From contig NC_049988.1 of the NCBI RefSeq assembly GCF_000003815.2, forward strand, positions 22,162,441 through 22,220,800: a stretch of DNA of 58,360 bases, in the 5' to 3' direction. How positions within the stretch are numbered: position 1 is the stretch's first letter; each line of letters opens with the position of its first letter. The notes under the pieces were generated by a model that was given only the letters and a program-made list of their open reading frames with translations, was not told the DNA's origin and ran no database searches. Positions 30,702-39,425 of the stretch are shown piece by piece. The translations under genes and the position numbers were made by a program. The DNA is from Branchiostoma floridae (lineage: Eukaryota; Chordata; Leptocardii; Amphioxiformes; Branchiostomatidae).

Positions 30702-33700
30702 CTGGAAAACATGAACAGAAATGGCAGTGATCAGATGAGGAGTGACGTGTTTTGCTATGGTTTTAAAGAAGAGCATCGATTGTCGAACGTCTTTAGTCCG
30801 GTGGATCCTTGTGGCCTGTTTAAAAGATGGCAGGGTTTTAGGAAATGGGAGGGTTATAAGAAGGACCTGGAACAACCTGCATATGTAGTGAAACAGCGAG
30901 TCGTATGTTATTTATTATCAGGGACGAGATGCGGAATGATGTGTTCATAACCATCTAATGATGTGTTTGTTACAAGAGTAATAATCATCTAAGTGTCTGG
31001 TGCATTACTCAGGGAGTGCCATGTTTCCGGGGGGGGGGGGGGGGGGCAGAAAATGGTACGGCTAAAAAAAACCCCTGGAAAACCCCGGCATATGAAGCGA
31101 AACTGAGGGTTGCATCTATCGCCGTTCCCCTTGTCTGATTTGTTTGGGTGGTAATGAACACAATTTTCGCTGCCCCCATGGTTGTTTGGTTCTCCCACTC
31201 CCCAGGAGCTGTACGTCCCAAGTGCAGAACCATCCACCCACTCAAAACTTCCCTCTTCGCGCTGATCGTGCAGGCCGAACCAGAAGAGACCACTGTCGCT
31301 CACGGACTTGTACAAGGACATCAGGAAGGCGTTGGTCTCAGCGTCTCGGGGCATGGCGAGGGTGCCGCCGTCTTCACCACAGGCTGCGGCCGCATCACTG
31401 AAGGTCTTACGTGTGTCGAAGAACTTGTAGCAGATTCCACGGAACACTGCGTAACCTTCAGGACAAGATGCTGAAAAACGAGTGATACGAGTCCGTAAAA
31501 CTCTATTCTCAACATTGACAATTTGTATGCATACATATAAAAGTATCTGTTTTACTCTAATGATTGTAAAAAATCCTGTTTTTACTAATGATGTTGTTTC
31601 GTACACCATCACAAATAGTACACAAAATAACTAAAACCGAAAATGACTGGCGTCTTACGTTTTTCTTGACGACGCTGCTCCAAGGCGGTAACTCGGCTGC
31701 GCTCGCTGTCCAGGTCGCGCTTCAAGGCGTCAACAGTGGTGGATATGTGGTCTTGGTCGCACTTCAAGGCGTCAACAGTGGTGGACAGTTGGCGCATGTC
31801 GTCTTGGTTGCGCTTCAAGGCGTCAACAGTGGCAGACAGTTGGCGCATGTCGTCTTCGTCACGCTTCAGGGTGTCAACAGTGGCGGACATATCGTCTTGG
31901 TCACGCTTCATGGCATCAACAGTGGTGGACAGTTGGCGCATGTCGTCTTGGTCACGCTTCAGGGCGTCAACAGTGGCGGACAGTTGGCGCATGTCGTCTT
32001 GGTCACATTTCAAGGCGTCAACAGTGGTGGACAGTTTGCGCCTGCCGTCTTGGTCGCGCTTCAAGGCCTCAACAGTGGCGGACAGTTGGCGTATGTCGTC
32101 TTGGTCACGCTTCAAGGCCTCAACAATGGCGGACATTTGGCGTATGTCGTCTTGGTTGCGCTTCAAGGCGTCAACAGCGGTGGACAGTCGGCGTATGTCG
32201 TCTTGGTTGCGCTTCAAGGCGTCAACAGCGGTGGACAGTTGGCGCATGTCGTCTTGGTCGCGCTTTAAGGCCTCAACAGTGGTGGTCATGTTGCCTTGGT
32301 CACGCTTCAAGGCGTTAACAGTGGTGGACAGTTGGCGTATGTCGTCTTGGTTGCGCTTCAAGGCGTCAACAGCGGTGGACAGTTGGCGCATGTCGTCTTG
32401 GTTGCGCTTCAAGGCGTCAACAGTGGTGGTCATGTTGCCTTGGTCACGCTTCAAGGCGTCAACAGTGGTGGTCAGTTCAGATGTTTCCTATGAACGTGTG
32501 ATAAACGTATATATGTACGTTAGACCAAAGGTCGAAAAAACAATATGAAAAATCATAAAGCTATGTCTTGATGGACAGAAAAGAGACAATTACTTTACAG
32601 CAGGCCTGTATAATACGAGAGCGCTTACCTCATTGTTGATGAACGCCAAAAGGGCAAGTCCCACAGCTACCAGGCTTAGCAGCACGGCAATGACCGTGGC
32701 TATGTAGGTAAGCCTGGAGCGGATGAAGCTACAGAGAGCACAGCGGCCGCTTGCTCCACCCGGATACGTGCGGTCTGATAGAAAACAAAATGATTTTTCA
32801 AAACTTTGAACTTGAATTTCTCACGCGAAAATTGAACGCGAGAGTTTTAACTGTCCAACTCCAGTCTTTGTCAAGGATATACAAAGACTGGAAAAGACTT
32901 GAGATGGCATGGACAGCCGAAAATTTGGGGAAGTCCAATTTTCGTATTGGAAATTACATACATAGCTTTAATGTTCATCCAGAATAGACAAGTTGGTACT
33001 AACACACAATGAATTACATGATAGTAGAAAAGAAAAATCACGATCGTTAATTCACTAAGCAACCTATTTCATACTGCTAAAGTTCTGTACTATGATCACT
33101 ACCAACACAGATGAGCTTCCATGATGAACAATCTATCTATTTATTTCTATTTCCTTAGCATACAATGAGATGACCGATTTTGTCTATATTAGAATTGCCT
33201 CTTTAAAACAACTAAACAACATTGATTGGGTTATTGCAATGACCTTTAGCACAGATTGAGCTTATCTTTCAGGGCTCATACAATAAAACTGATACGAGTC
33301 ATTAAACATTGTTCTTCAAACGAAGCAGTGTACCAAAATATCAGTTTTGATCATTGCATGATGTGCTCTTTTAACTTTGCCCCGTTTGTTTCAATTCTAT
33401 AATTGCTGAAGAAATCATATTTGTCTGTATTTAAGTCGAGTTTGTATCATAGCGACGCAGTCACATCCGTCGAAGGTTGTCATAAGATTTTAATGTTGTA
33501 GAGTTATCAACAGTCTATGACAGAATCAACCGGAGGCAAGCTTCTACGGCAGTCCTTTCGCAACAAGACAGTTGATTTTTGTACAAAACTTGTAATCAGC
33601 TTGTGATCTTACGGCAATCGTACGACGAATATGAGACAAAATTACAAACTTTTACCTGCTCTGGAGACGTACAAAGCGTTGGGTATGCTCGCAGCGGCGT

Positions 33701-34870
33701 CCGCAATGGACTGCCAATCAGTCTGCGGCTGCTGCATGGGTGTGGTGCCTGGGGGAAAATCATAAAATTAAACACACTCCAGATATAGGACAAAATGTAC
33801 GTATAAAAGCGAGACAGGAACAGGACGCCGTAAGCAGACTTAAAAAACGATTTATCTGCTCCGGAGGCGTACATAGGGTTGGGCACACTCGCAGCGGCAT
33901 CGGCACGTGCCTGAAAATCAGTCTGCTGCCGCTGCATGGGTGTGGTGTCTGTAGAAAAATTACAAAATTAAAATGGCGCCGGCGGTATGAATTAAGCAGA
34001 CAGTCACTTCAAGATTTAATGATATCAATATACAACATGATTTGAACAAATGTATATCCAGTAACTATGGTAGTATCATTTCATCTAGGAAACCAGTGCA
34101 ACTGTGGCAAATGGACATCCTTCTCCAGTTATTGTACATCGCACTATCAGAGAGCCATTCTTCAACTCAAGTTGCTTTTGTCGCATGGAAATCCAAATAT
34201 GACTTCTTATGACATCACAGTAAACGTAGCGACAAGGTTTGAAATTAGAATCTGGGTTCGAAAAATCTTATATTCAAGAGAAAAAAAACATTGCTTGATC
34301 ATCGTGGTTAAATTGTGCGATATCATAATAGTGCATATATTTTATGGCCTTTATCTTGTACGTTTCATCTTGAGCAGCGGTGCTAGGTTCCAAACTGGTT
34401 ATGTTTTCAGCCAAACGCACGTACTTTTCTCGATAAGTGATCCGGGTTCTGTCAAGTGCAGAAGTTTGCCTGATGTTTCCTATGCACGATGCTTTACTTC
34501 ACCATCGGAAATGGTGAATTCACCCCTCATTACACCATACCCCAAGCGGGGTTCGCACTTGATCCATATGGTGAGGTAGCCCCCCTATATACCTNNNNNN
34601 NNNNNNNNNNNNNNNNNNNNNNNNNNNNNNNNNNNNNNNNNNNNNNNNNNNNNNNNNNNNNNNNNNNNNNNNNNNNNNNNNNNNNNNNNNNNNNNNNNNN
34701 NNNNNNNNNNNNNNNNNNNNNNNNNNNNNNNNNNNNNNNNNNNNNNNNNNNNNNNNNNNNNNNNNNNNNNNNNNNNNNNNNNNNNNNNNNNNNNNNNNNN
34801 NNNNNNNNNNNNNNNNNNNNNNNNNNNNNNNNNNNNNNNNNNNNNNNNNNNNNNNNNNNNNNNNNNNNNN
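30691..34870 (-). CDS. Gene A: type II membrane C-type lectin, tandem-array member
   Basis: Coding exons on the minus strand: first exon expected at about 34831-34870 inside the gap; tail exons 33856-33948 and 33656-33748; transmembrane 32629-32774; stalk 31659-32487; lectin domain 31075-31470; last exon 30691-30701. If all are used the product is 535 residues: cytoplasmic tail, one membrane pass, a coiled-coil stalk of about 16 repeats and a C-terminal lectin domain. It should act as a cell-surface sugar or pattern receptor, probably oligomeric. Oddities: the 33856 donor is AT instead of GT (the exon is phase 1-1, so skipping keeps frame); the lectin-exon donor is GGGGTTTT rather than GGTAGG; a relic of another lectin-exon end lies at 30830-30910. 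Gene B is its closest relative. Confidence 0.75.
30830..30910 (-). pseudogene. Relic of a lectin-domain exon 3' end
   Basis: AGGAAATGGGAGGGTTATAA and CCTGGAACAACCTGCATATG match the 3' end and donor side of the lectin exons of B (39760-39815) and C (48380-48430). It lies between the last exon and the intact lectin exon of gene A, so gene A contains a second, truncated lectin-exon boundary. Confidence 0.6.
31075..31470 (-). CDS. Gene A lectin-domain exon (CTLD)
   Basis: 132 residues, phase 1-1, acceptor CGTTTTTCAG. It opens SCPEGYAVFRGICYK, a long-form C-type lectin start with two extra cysteines; then ACGEDGGTLAMP, FWFGLHDQ (WIGL motif), EPNNHGGSENC and FRFIC. EPN is the mannose-type triplet and the following Glu is present, but the WND motif is replaced by GNG. 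Four of the five usual calcium ligands remain. Confidence 0.9.
31659..32487 (-). CDS. Gene A stalk exon, coiled coil (~16 repeats)
   Basis: 829 nt, phase 0 to 1. Acceptor CGTTCATAG, start ETSELTTTVDALKRD, donor AAAAAC|GTAAGA. Repeats of VDALKRDQDDMRQLSAT (17 residues) alternate with 14-residue versions lacking RQL. Val, Leu, Gln, Met fall on 3-4 spacing, so the 14-mer is two perfect heptads. It ends with a neck SERSRVTALEQRRQEK. Confidence 0.9.
32629..32774 (-). CDS. Gene A transmembrane exon
   Basis: 146 nt, phase 1 to 0, acceptor TCTATCAG, donor GAG|GTAAGC. Encodes RTYPGGASGRCALCSFIRSR followed by a ~24-residue hydrophobic helix LTYIATVIAVLLSLVAVGLA and LLAFINNE. Arginines lie on the N-terminal side, so the N-terminus should be cytoplasmic (type II). 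Two cysteines before the helix could be palmitoylated. Confidence 0.9.
33656..33748 (-). CDS. Gene A membrane-proximal tail exon (NALY)
   Basis: 93 nt, phase 1-1, acceptor TTTTCCCCCAG, donor GCAG|GTAAAA. Starts GTTPMQQPQTDWQSIADAAA and ends PNALYVSRA. The tyrosine is in an NxxY setting. Confidence 0.85.
33856..33948 (-). CDS. Gene A tail exon with NPMY motif, donor mutated
   Basis: 93 nt, phase 1-1, acceptor TTTTTCTACAG. Includes QRQQTDFQARADAAASVP and NPMYASGA, a canonical NPxY. The expected donor GCAG|GTAAA reads GCAG|ATAAA, whereas gene B keeps GTAAA at the same place. Confidence 0.75.
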
Positions 34871-34950
34871 NNNNNNNNNNNNNNNNNNNNNNNNNNNNNN
34901 NNNNNNNNNNNNNNNNNNNNNNNNNNNNNNNNNNNNNNNNNNNNNNNNNN
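34595..34950. other. Assembly gap (356 N) covering gene A first exon
   Basis: The flanks align to 43903 and 44260 in the gene B copy at the same offset (9309), so the gap equals the paralogous 356 bp exactly. The missing part should hold the MPGG start exon. Confidence 1.
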
Positions 34951-35619
34951 GAAATTAGAAACCAAAGATGAAAGAAAATCATAAGTGACAAACAACGCAC
35001 GTTTCCAGACAAATCAGATACACACGCAATCGTTTTCTTTGTTTCTTTGTTGCATATTTAAACCGAGGTATCGAAAACAATTTTAAAAGACATTCTACCT
35101 TTTTGATCATGTTTGGAAACCCATTACAAATATTGGATTCATCTATATTCACCCATAAAAGAAAAATAACTGTCTTTTTCTCCATCTGATATTTTCCGTG
35201 TTCGTCACACAACATGTAGAAAGTAAACACACATAAGAGTTTTACGTTGACGCATATTTTTAAAGATTTTCTACAATAAGTTTTCATTTGGCGTCTTCAC
35301 TTAAGGAACACCAAAGTGGCATGCTTAGTGCTGCAGTATAGCTAAGAGTTGTCAGGTGGCGCCATTTACATGTCAGAACGTCAGGATCGACAAGGAGAAT
35401 ATGTATATATTGTTAAACTGATTGTGGAAAACTCGTAGAAATGAATTTGATTCATACATCCCTGTACATAATCTGACAGATTTTGATATAAAAATGTAGA
35501 AATAAGTATATTTTATCATAATAATTTTAATTTTCGTGTCTTGCAGTGCATAAATATGAAATACACATGAATATACCAAGTAATACCTTAATTAGTCTGA
35601 TGACGTAAGATCACATTTA

Positions 35620-35745
35620 CCTTTATTTGGAGGGATGACGTGGCATTAGGTGGTGCGAATGGCATTTTGTTTTTCTGCAAGTGGCAGACTAATTTTCTGG
35701 GAAAAGAAGTTAATCTGGACTGAGACGGAGAAACATGAAAAAGTT
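35620..35745 (-). promoter_or_regulatory. Upstream module of gene A, proximal copy (exon-like)
   Basis: On the minus strand: CCCAGAAAATTAGTCTGCCA CTTGCAG, then AAAAACAAAATGCC, and AAATAAAG|GTAAATG. It has an acceptor-like start, an ATG and a donor, with MPFAPPNATSSLQIK in between. Copies lie at 36600-36720, 44920-45040, 46590-46710, 52780-52900, 53770-53900 and 54865-54985. It may be a 5' untranslated exon; splicing to the MPGG exon would make the ATG an upstream frame. Confidence 0.35.
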
Positions 35746-36205
35746 TGTGCGTGAAAACTCTTAAGTGTTGATGTAGTCATTAAATCCGCGTGTTTTTTCT
35801 GGATACGTTGCAAGCCCTTCCTGAAATTTTGGGTAAAACACGTAAAGTGTACTATAATATAGCACTATGTGCTGTAATAACTTACATTCCTCCCAACTGT
35901 AACAACATTAGAAACAGGGAATTTCAGAGTTTGTTTTCATAACGTTTAATTTCAGTCATATGATCATGTAAATTTTCATAACAGTGATTGACAGGTATCA
36001 TGAACGTCAGGGAACAGCGCAGCAATTGTCGTATACTGTCTCTCTTTCCAATATAAGCTTAACCACGACCTTCGCCAAGTAAGTTTGTCTCAATGCAAAT
36101 GATGTACAAAGAAGGCTCTTATCAGCACAATTTACCTGGTTTTCTAATCAATTATGCAAATTTAGTCATGATTTGCATAATTGATATTTATTTGTGTTCC
36201 TCTCG

Positions 36206-36450
36206 TACTACGTTTCAAGCCTATACACACCTGCACACACATGCCTATATTTACACATACACACACAATGTGCTTATACACAGATGCTTAGACACACATG
36301 TATGCACAGTGCCACATAGTTCACACACATGGATGCAGTGTATATGCACACGTATACATACATATGAAATTAACACACACAATCATGTGCGCACACACAT
36401 ATGCCGCACAGCGTATATGCACACATACACATCAACACACACACATGTCT
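36206..36450 (+). repeat. CA-rich microsatellite region
   Basis: CACACATGC / CACATACACA words over about 245 bp, upstream of gene A. Related tracts occur at 45521-45735, 45960-46445, 53375-53625 and 54535-54720. Confidence 0.85.
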
Positions 36451-36599
36451 GTACGATATATGTTTTTCTTTCAGTTCAGCATAACCAGAATATTTTTTTT
36501 GTCCAAAAACCATGGAATTGAATTGATGAGGCCTAAAGATACCAGAGCTCCACAATGATAATACACAACATACCCAGTTAACACAAACAACAACAACAG

Positions 36600-36720
36600 G
36601 CCATATTTACATTCGTCTAAAGGGATGATGTGGCATCACGTGGTAAGATGGCATTTTGTTTTTCTGCAAGTGGCAGACTAATTTTCTGGGAAAAGAAGTT
36701 AGTCTGTGCTGGGAGGGAAA
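36600..36720 (-). promoter_or_regulatory. Upstream module of gene A, distal copy
   Basis: Same module as 35620-35745 (TTGCAGAAAAACAAAATGCC), but the frame after the ATG differs and the donor context is ACGAAT|GTAAAT. Confidence 0.3.
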
Positions 36721-36876
36721 AGCATAAAAAGTTTGTACGTGAGAACTCATAATGTAGTTACTGAATCCCCATGTTTTTTTCTGGAGACATTGCAGACCCT
36801 TCCTTTGTGCACCAGTTTCCATCATTTTATAAACTGATGAACGTCTGAGACTGTATGATAGTTTAGAAATGAGATA

Positions 36877-37836
36877 CAGTCAAACCTGCCCGAGCGACCA
36901 CCTCTTCTCAGCGACCACCTGGCCATTTCGACCGCTTTTTCTCGGTCCCGATTTTTTTCCCATTGACGTAAGCATTAAGCGACCTCTTCTCAACGACCAC
37001 CTGGCCAACGCGACCGCGACCGGCCCAAATTGGGACTCATAACAGCCGCATCATTTTCAAAATTGAGGTTTTCACCAATTTTTTATGATAGCTAGCGCTA
37101 TTTTGTGGCGAAATCGGCCAGTTTGCGTCGGATTTTGACTGCCATTACAATGTCATGTTTAGAATAAAGATGGCGGCGGTCAATGGGTGGATCAATGGGG
37201 CAGTCTACTGAAATATGGGAGGAAATTTGTAACAAAATCCAAATTTAGTTGTTATAGAAGTTTTTTTTTTCTTCTTAAATCTATATCATTATAAAGTGAA
37301 CATATGCTGAAACGTATATAGCCTCATACTCAAGATCTGTGTGGCTCATACCTTTTGAAGAAAGATATGTGTGAGTGCTTTTGTCCAACTGTACTGTACA
37401 TCCACCCTTGGGTAAGTACGCTATCGGCCGCGCGCGAGACGTACCGGGCATCGAATTCGAAAGGTGCACTTATTTCAGATACGGCGATCAAGAACACAGC
37501 GACGCATAAAGGCTTGTATGGTAACAGACAGCATCAAAGTTCCCTTACTGTCTAGTCCGCTAGTGTACAAATTTTGAGCTTTAAAACACTTTATCGAATA
37601 AAAGCTCAAAAGCTTAAGCTTGGGGTTAAATTTACAGTTTACAGTGTGCGTGTTGTATTTGACATTAAAGACCTCGCTTCTTTGCGTGCGCTTGCTATTT
37701 GCCACTAAACACAACGCAAACCATTTATACTGTGCATCGGGCATGTTGTGAGTCGATACTCTTCTCAGCGACCACCTGTCCAAATCAACCGCTTTTTCCC
37801 GGTCCCCCAGGTGGTCGTCTTGGGCAGGTTTGACTG
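36877..37836 (+). mobile_element. pogo/Tigger-like element, 960 bp, verified TA insertion
   Basis: Starts CAGTCAAACCTGCCCGAGCG and ends GGTCGTCTTGGGCAGGTTTG ACTG; TA flanks at 36875-36876 and 37837-37838. CGACCACCTGGCCA modules lie inside both ends. The paralogous sites at 46861-46866 and 54046-54051 read GAGATAGTTG with a single TA, so this is a clean insertion after or during array duplication. No transposase frame, so it is non-autonomous. Confidence 0.9.
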
Positions 37837-37838
37837 TA

Positions 37839-38245
37839 GTTGTGTTTTAAATGGTTCCTATATTTGTATTTGTCGGGGAGTTTCTTTCTTAAGTGTTGTA
37901 TTTACCTCTATGAAAATTGAAGGCATTGCTGTTGGTGTCTGTCTATGCAACTTTCCGTTCAAAACGCTGTGAAGGGTGTGGATTACTTGACTGCGTAATC
38001 TAACTTTGGGCGGGGGTAAGTTTGTTTGAATTTGATGGACTTTTGATGGTTTTTGTTACAACATCTTTCAAAAGAAAAAAATCCCAATGGAAGATCTAGA
38101 ATGAAGGATTTGGTCTTGTACAGCAGAACTAAGCTGCGCCCTTTGGTCAAGAAAAGGTCGCCCAAATTGGAATACAGGCCTCAGAATGATGTTTTGATAG
38201 TGAGTGTCCAAAATCTGGATAACTAGTTATAGTAGGTATGGAGCG
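37839..38245. other. Intergenic spacer repeated in the array
   Basis: GTTGTGTTTTAAATGGTTCC, GGCATTGCTGTTGGTGTCTG and CAACATCTTTCAAAAGAAAA recur at 46866-47250 and 54051-54295. No gene seen. Confidence 0.6.
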
Positions 38246-38249
38246 CACT

Positions 38250-38410
38250 GATTCTCACGCTAACCAACATCTTTCTCACCACAGTCACCACTCAGTAAGA
38301 CAGCCGGAGCCGCAGAGTTCCTGTTTACAACTTTTATTCAGTCTGTCACACAGATCGGTTTCATCAATGTGGCTTCTTCAGTGGTCCAGGCTCACATGAG
38401 CACAGTCTAC
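38250..38410 (-). promoter_or_regulatory. Gene B poly(A) region
   Basis: Same 3' module as 29596-29760; AATAAA on the minus strand at 38333-38338. Confidence 0.55.
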
Positions 38411-38429
38411 AAAGATTTAAGAACAGCAA

Positions 38430-38990
38430 TAAAATCTCTATAAGTTGGTTGAGGCTAATGTTACAAAGGAACTTCCATTAATAAATACCAGCAGTTCTGG
38501 CACTGTGCTCTTTTACATCAACAAAAGGAAGTCCGTCTATTGTGAAAACAGTGAGGTTACGCTTTATTACTATTAATGAAGTTGTGCTTACATTATGTTT
38601 GTCTTGTCTGTTTAGCATTTTGTAGAAAACGCTCCAGAAACAGGCAATGGGTTTAATACAGCCAAACCAGGAGCTTTCCAGCTTCTAGAATATTTTCTAT
38701 GTTTAAAAATTGCTACGTGCATATTTCAAGAAACGTACATTTTCTCTGTATGAAAACTCAGGCGTGTCTACCACTGTACAGTACGTGATCCATTGCTTTG
38801 GTGCCCATTCACTATTTCTTCCATCAGTTTTCTACTCAACAAACTCTTTAAAACCTCCATTAATAAATACAAGCGGCCACTTCTGCGATTTTGCTTTTTA
38901 CCACAACAAAAGGAAGTTTGCCTATTGTGAAACAACAGAGATTACGTATTATTACTATTAGTGAAGTTATGCTTACATTTTCTTTGTACT
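38430..38990 (-). repeat. Duplicated segment in gene B 3' UTR
   Basis: AAATCTCTATAAGTTGG ... AATAAATACCAGCAGTTCTG and GTGAAGTTGTGCTTACATT recur as AATAAATACAAGCGG ... GTGAAGTTATGCTTACATT. Confidence 0.6.
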
Positions 38991-39414
38991 GTCTGTTCAG
39001 TACGAAATGCGAAAGAAACAGGCAAACCAGAAGCTTTTCCTTTTTTTGAGCGTACTTCATGTAAAAAAACTCCTGGCTAAAAGCGAAAAAATTATGTAAA
39101 TCCGTTATATATATTAAAAATAAGGCCCGTCCACCATTGCTTTGGTGCCAACTCACTTTATCCTCTGTTAGTTTTCTACTCGACTTCGAAACAGGTTCAG
39201 AAAACAACGTGCTGATTTCCTCTGTTATTATTATCCCAGGTTTCACTTTCACTTTCACTCTATTTGTTTAACCAGGAATAATACAGCTCAGGTTTTTTTC
39301 AATTTACCGATTTCCTCTGTTGCTATATTTCCAGGTTTCACGTTCTGCCGGTCAGTTTTACGGCGGATGGTCGGAGATCCGCTGGACAGTGGTGGCCAGA
39401 GTTTTGCCTGTCGC

Positions 39415-39425
39415 CTATGGACGTC
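39415..39425 (-). CDS. Gene B last exon
   Basis: TTTTCCAG|GACGTCCATAG adds Gly-Arg-Pro then TAG; the rest of the exon is 3' UTR. Confidence 0.75.

Noticed and set aside
30989-31612. Lectin-domain frame beginning MMVYETTSLVKTGFF... that could look like a signal peptide (also at 39688-40326)
   Set aside because: The hydrophobic start is intron sequence upstream of the acceptor TTTTTCAG. The lectin exon joins in phase to the stalk exon, so the protein has a membrane anchor and no signal peptide.
33656-33948. ITIM or ITAM immune signalling motifs in the tails
   Set aside because: Tyrosines are followed by ASG, VSR or ANE, not by the xxL/I/V spacing those motifs need; NPxY-like is the better description.
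34489-35012. Open frames running through N gaps (also at 28646-28990, 49229-50224, 54233-54632)
   Set aside because: They exist only because N carries no stop codons.
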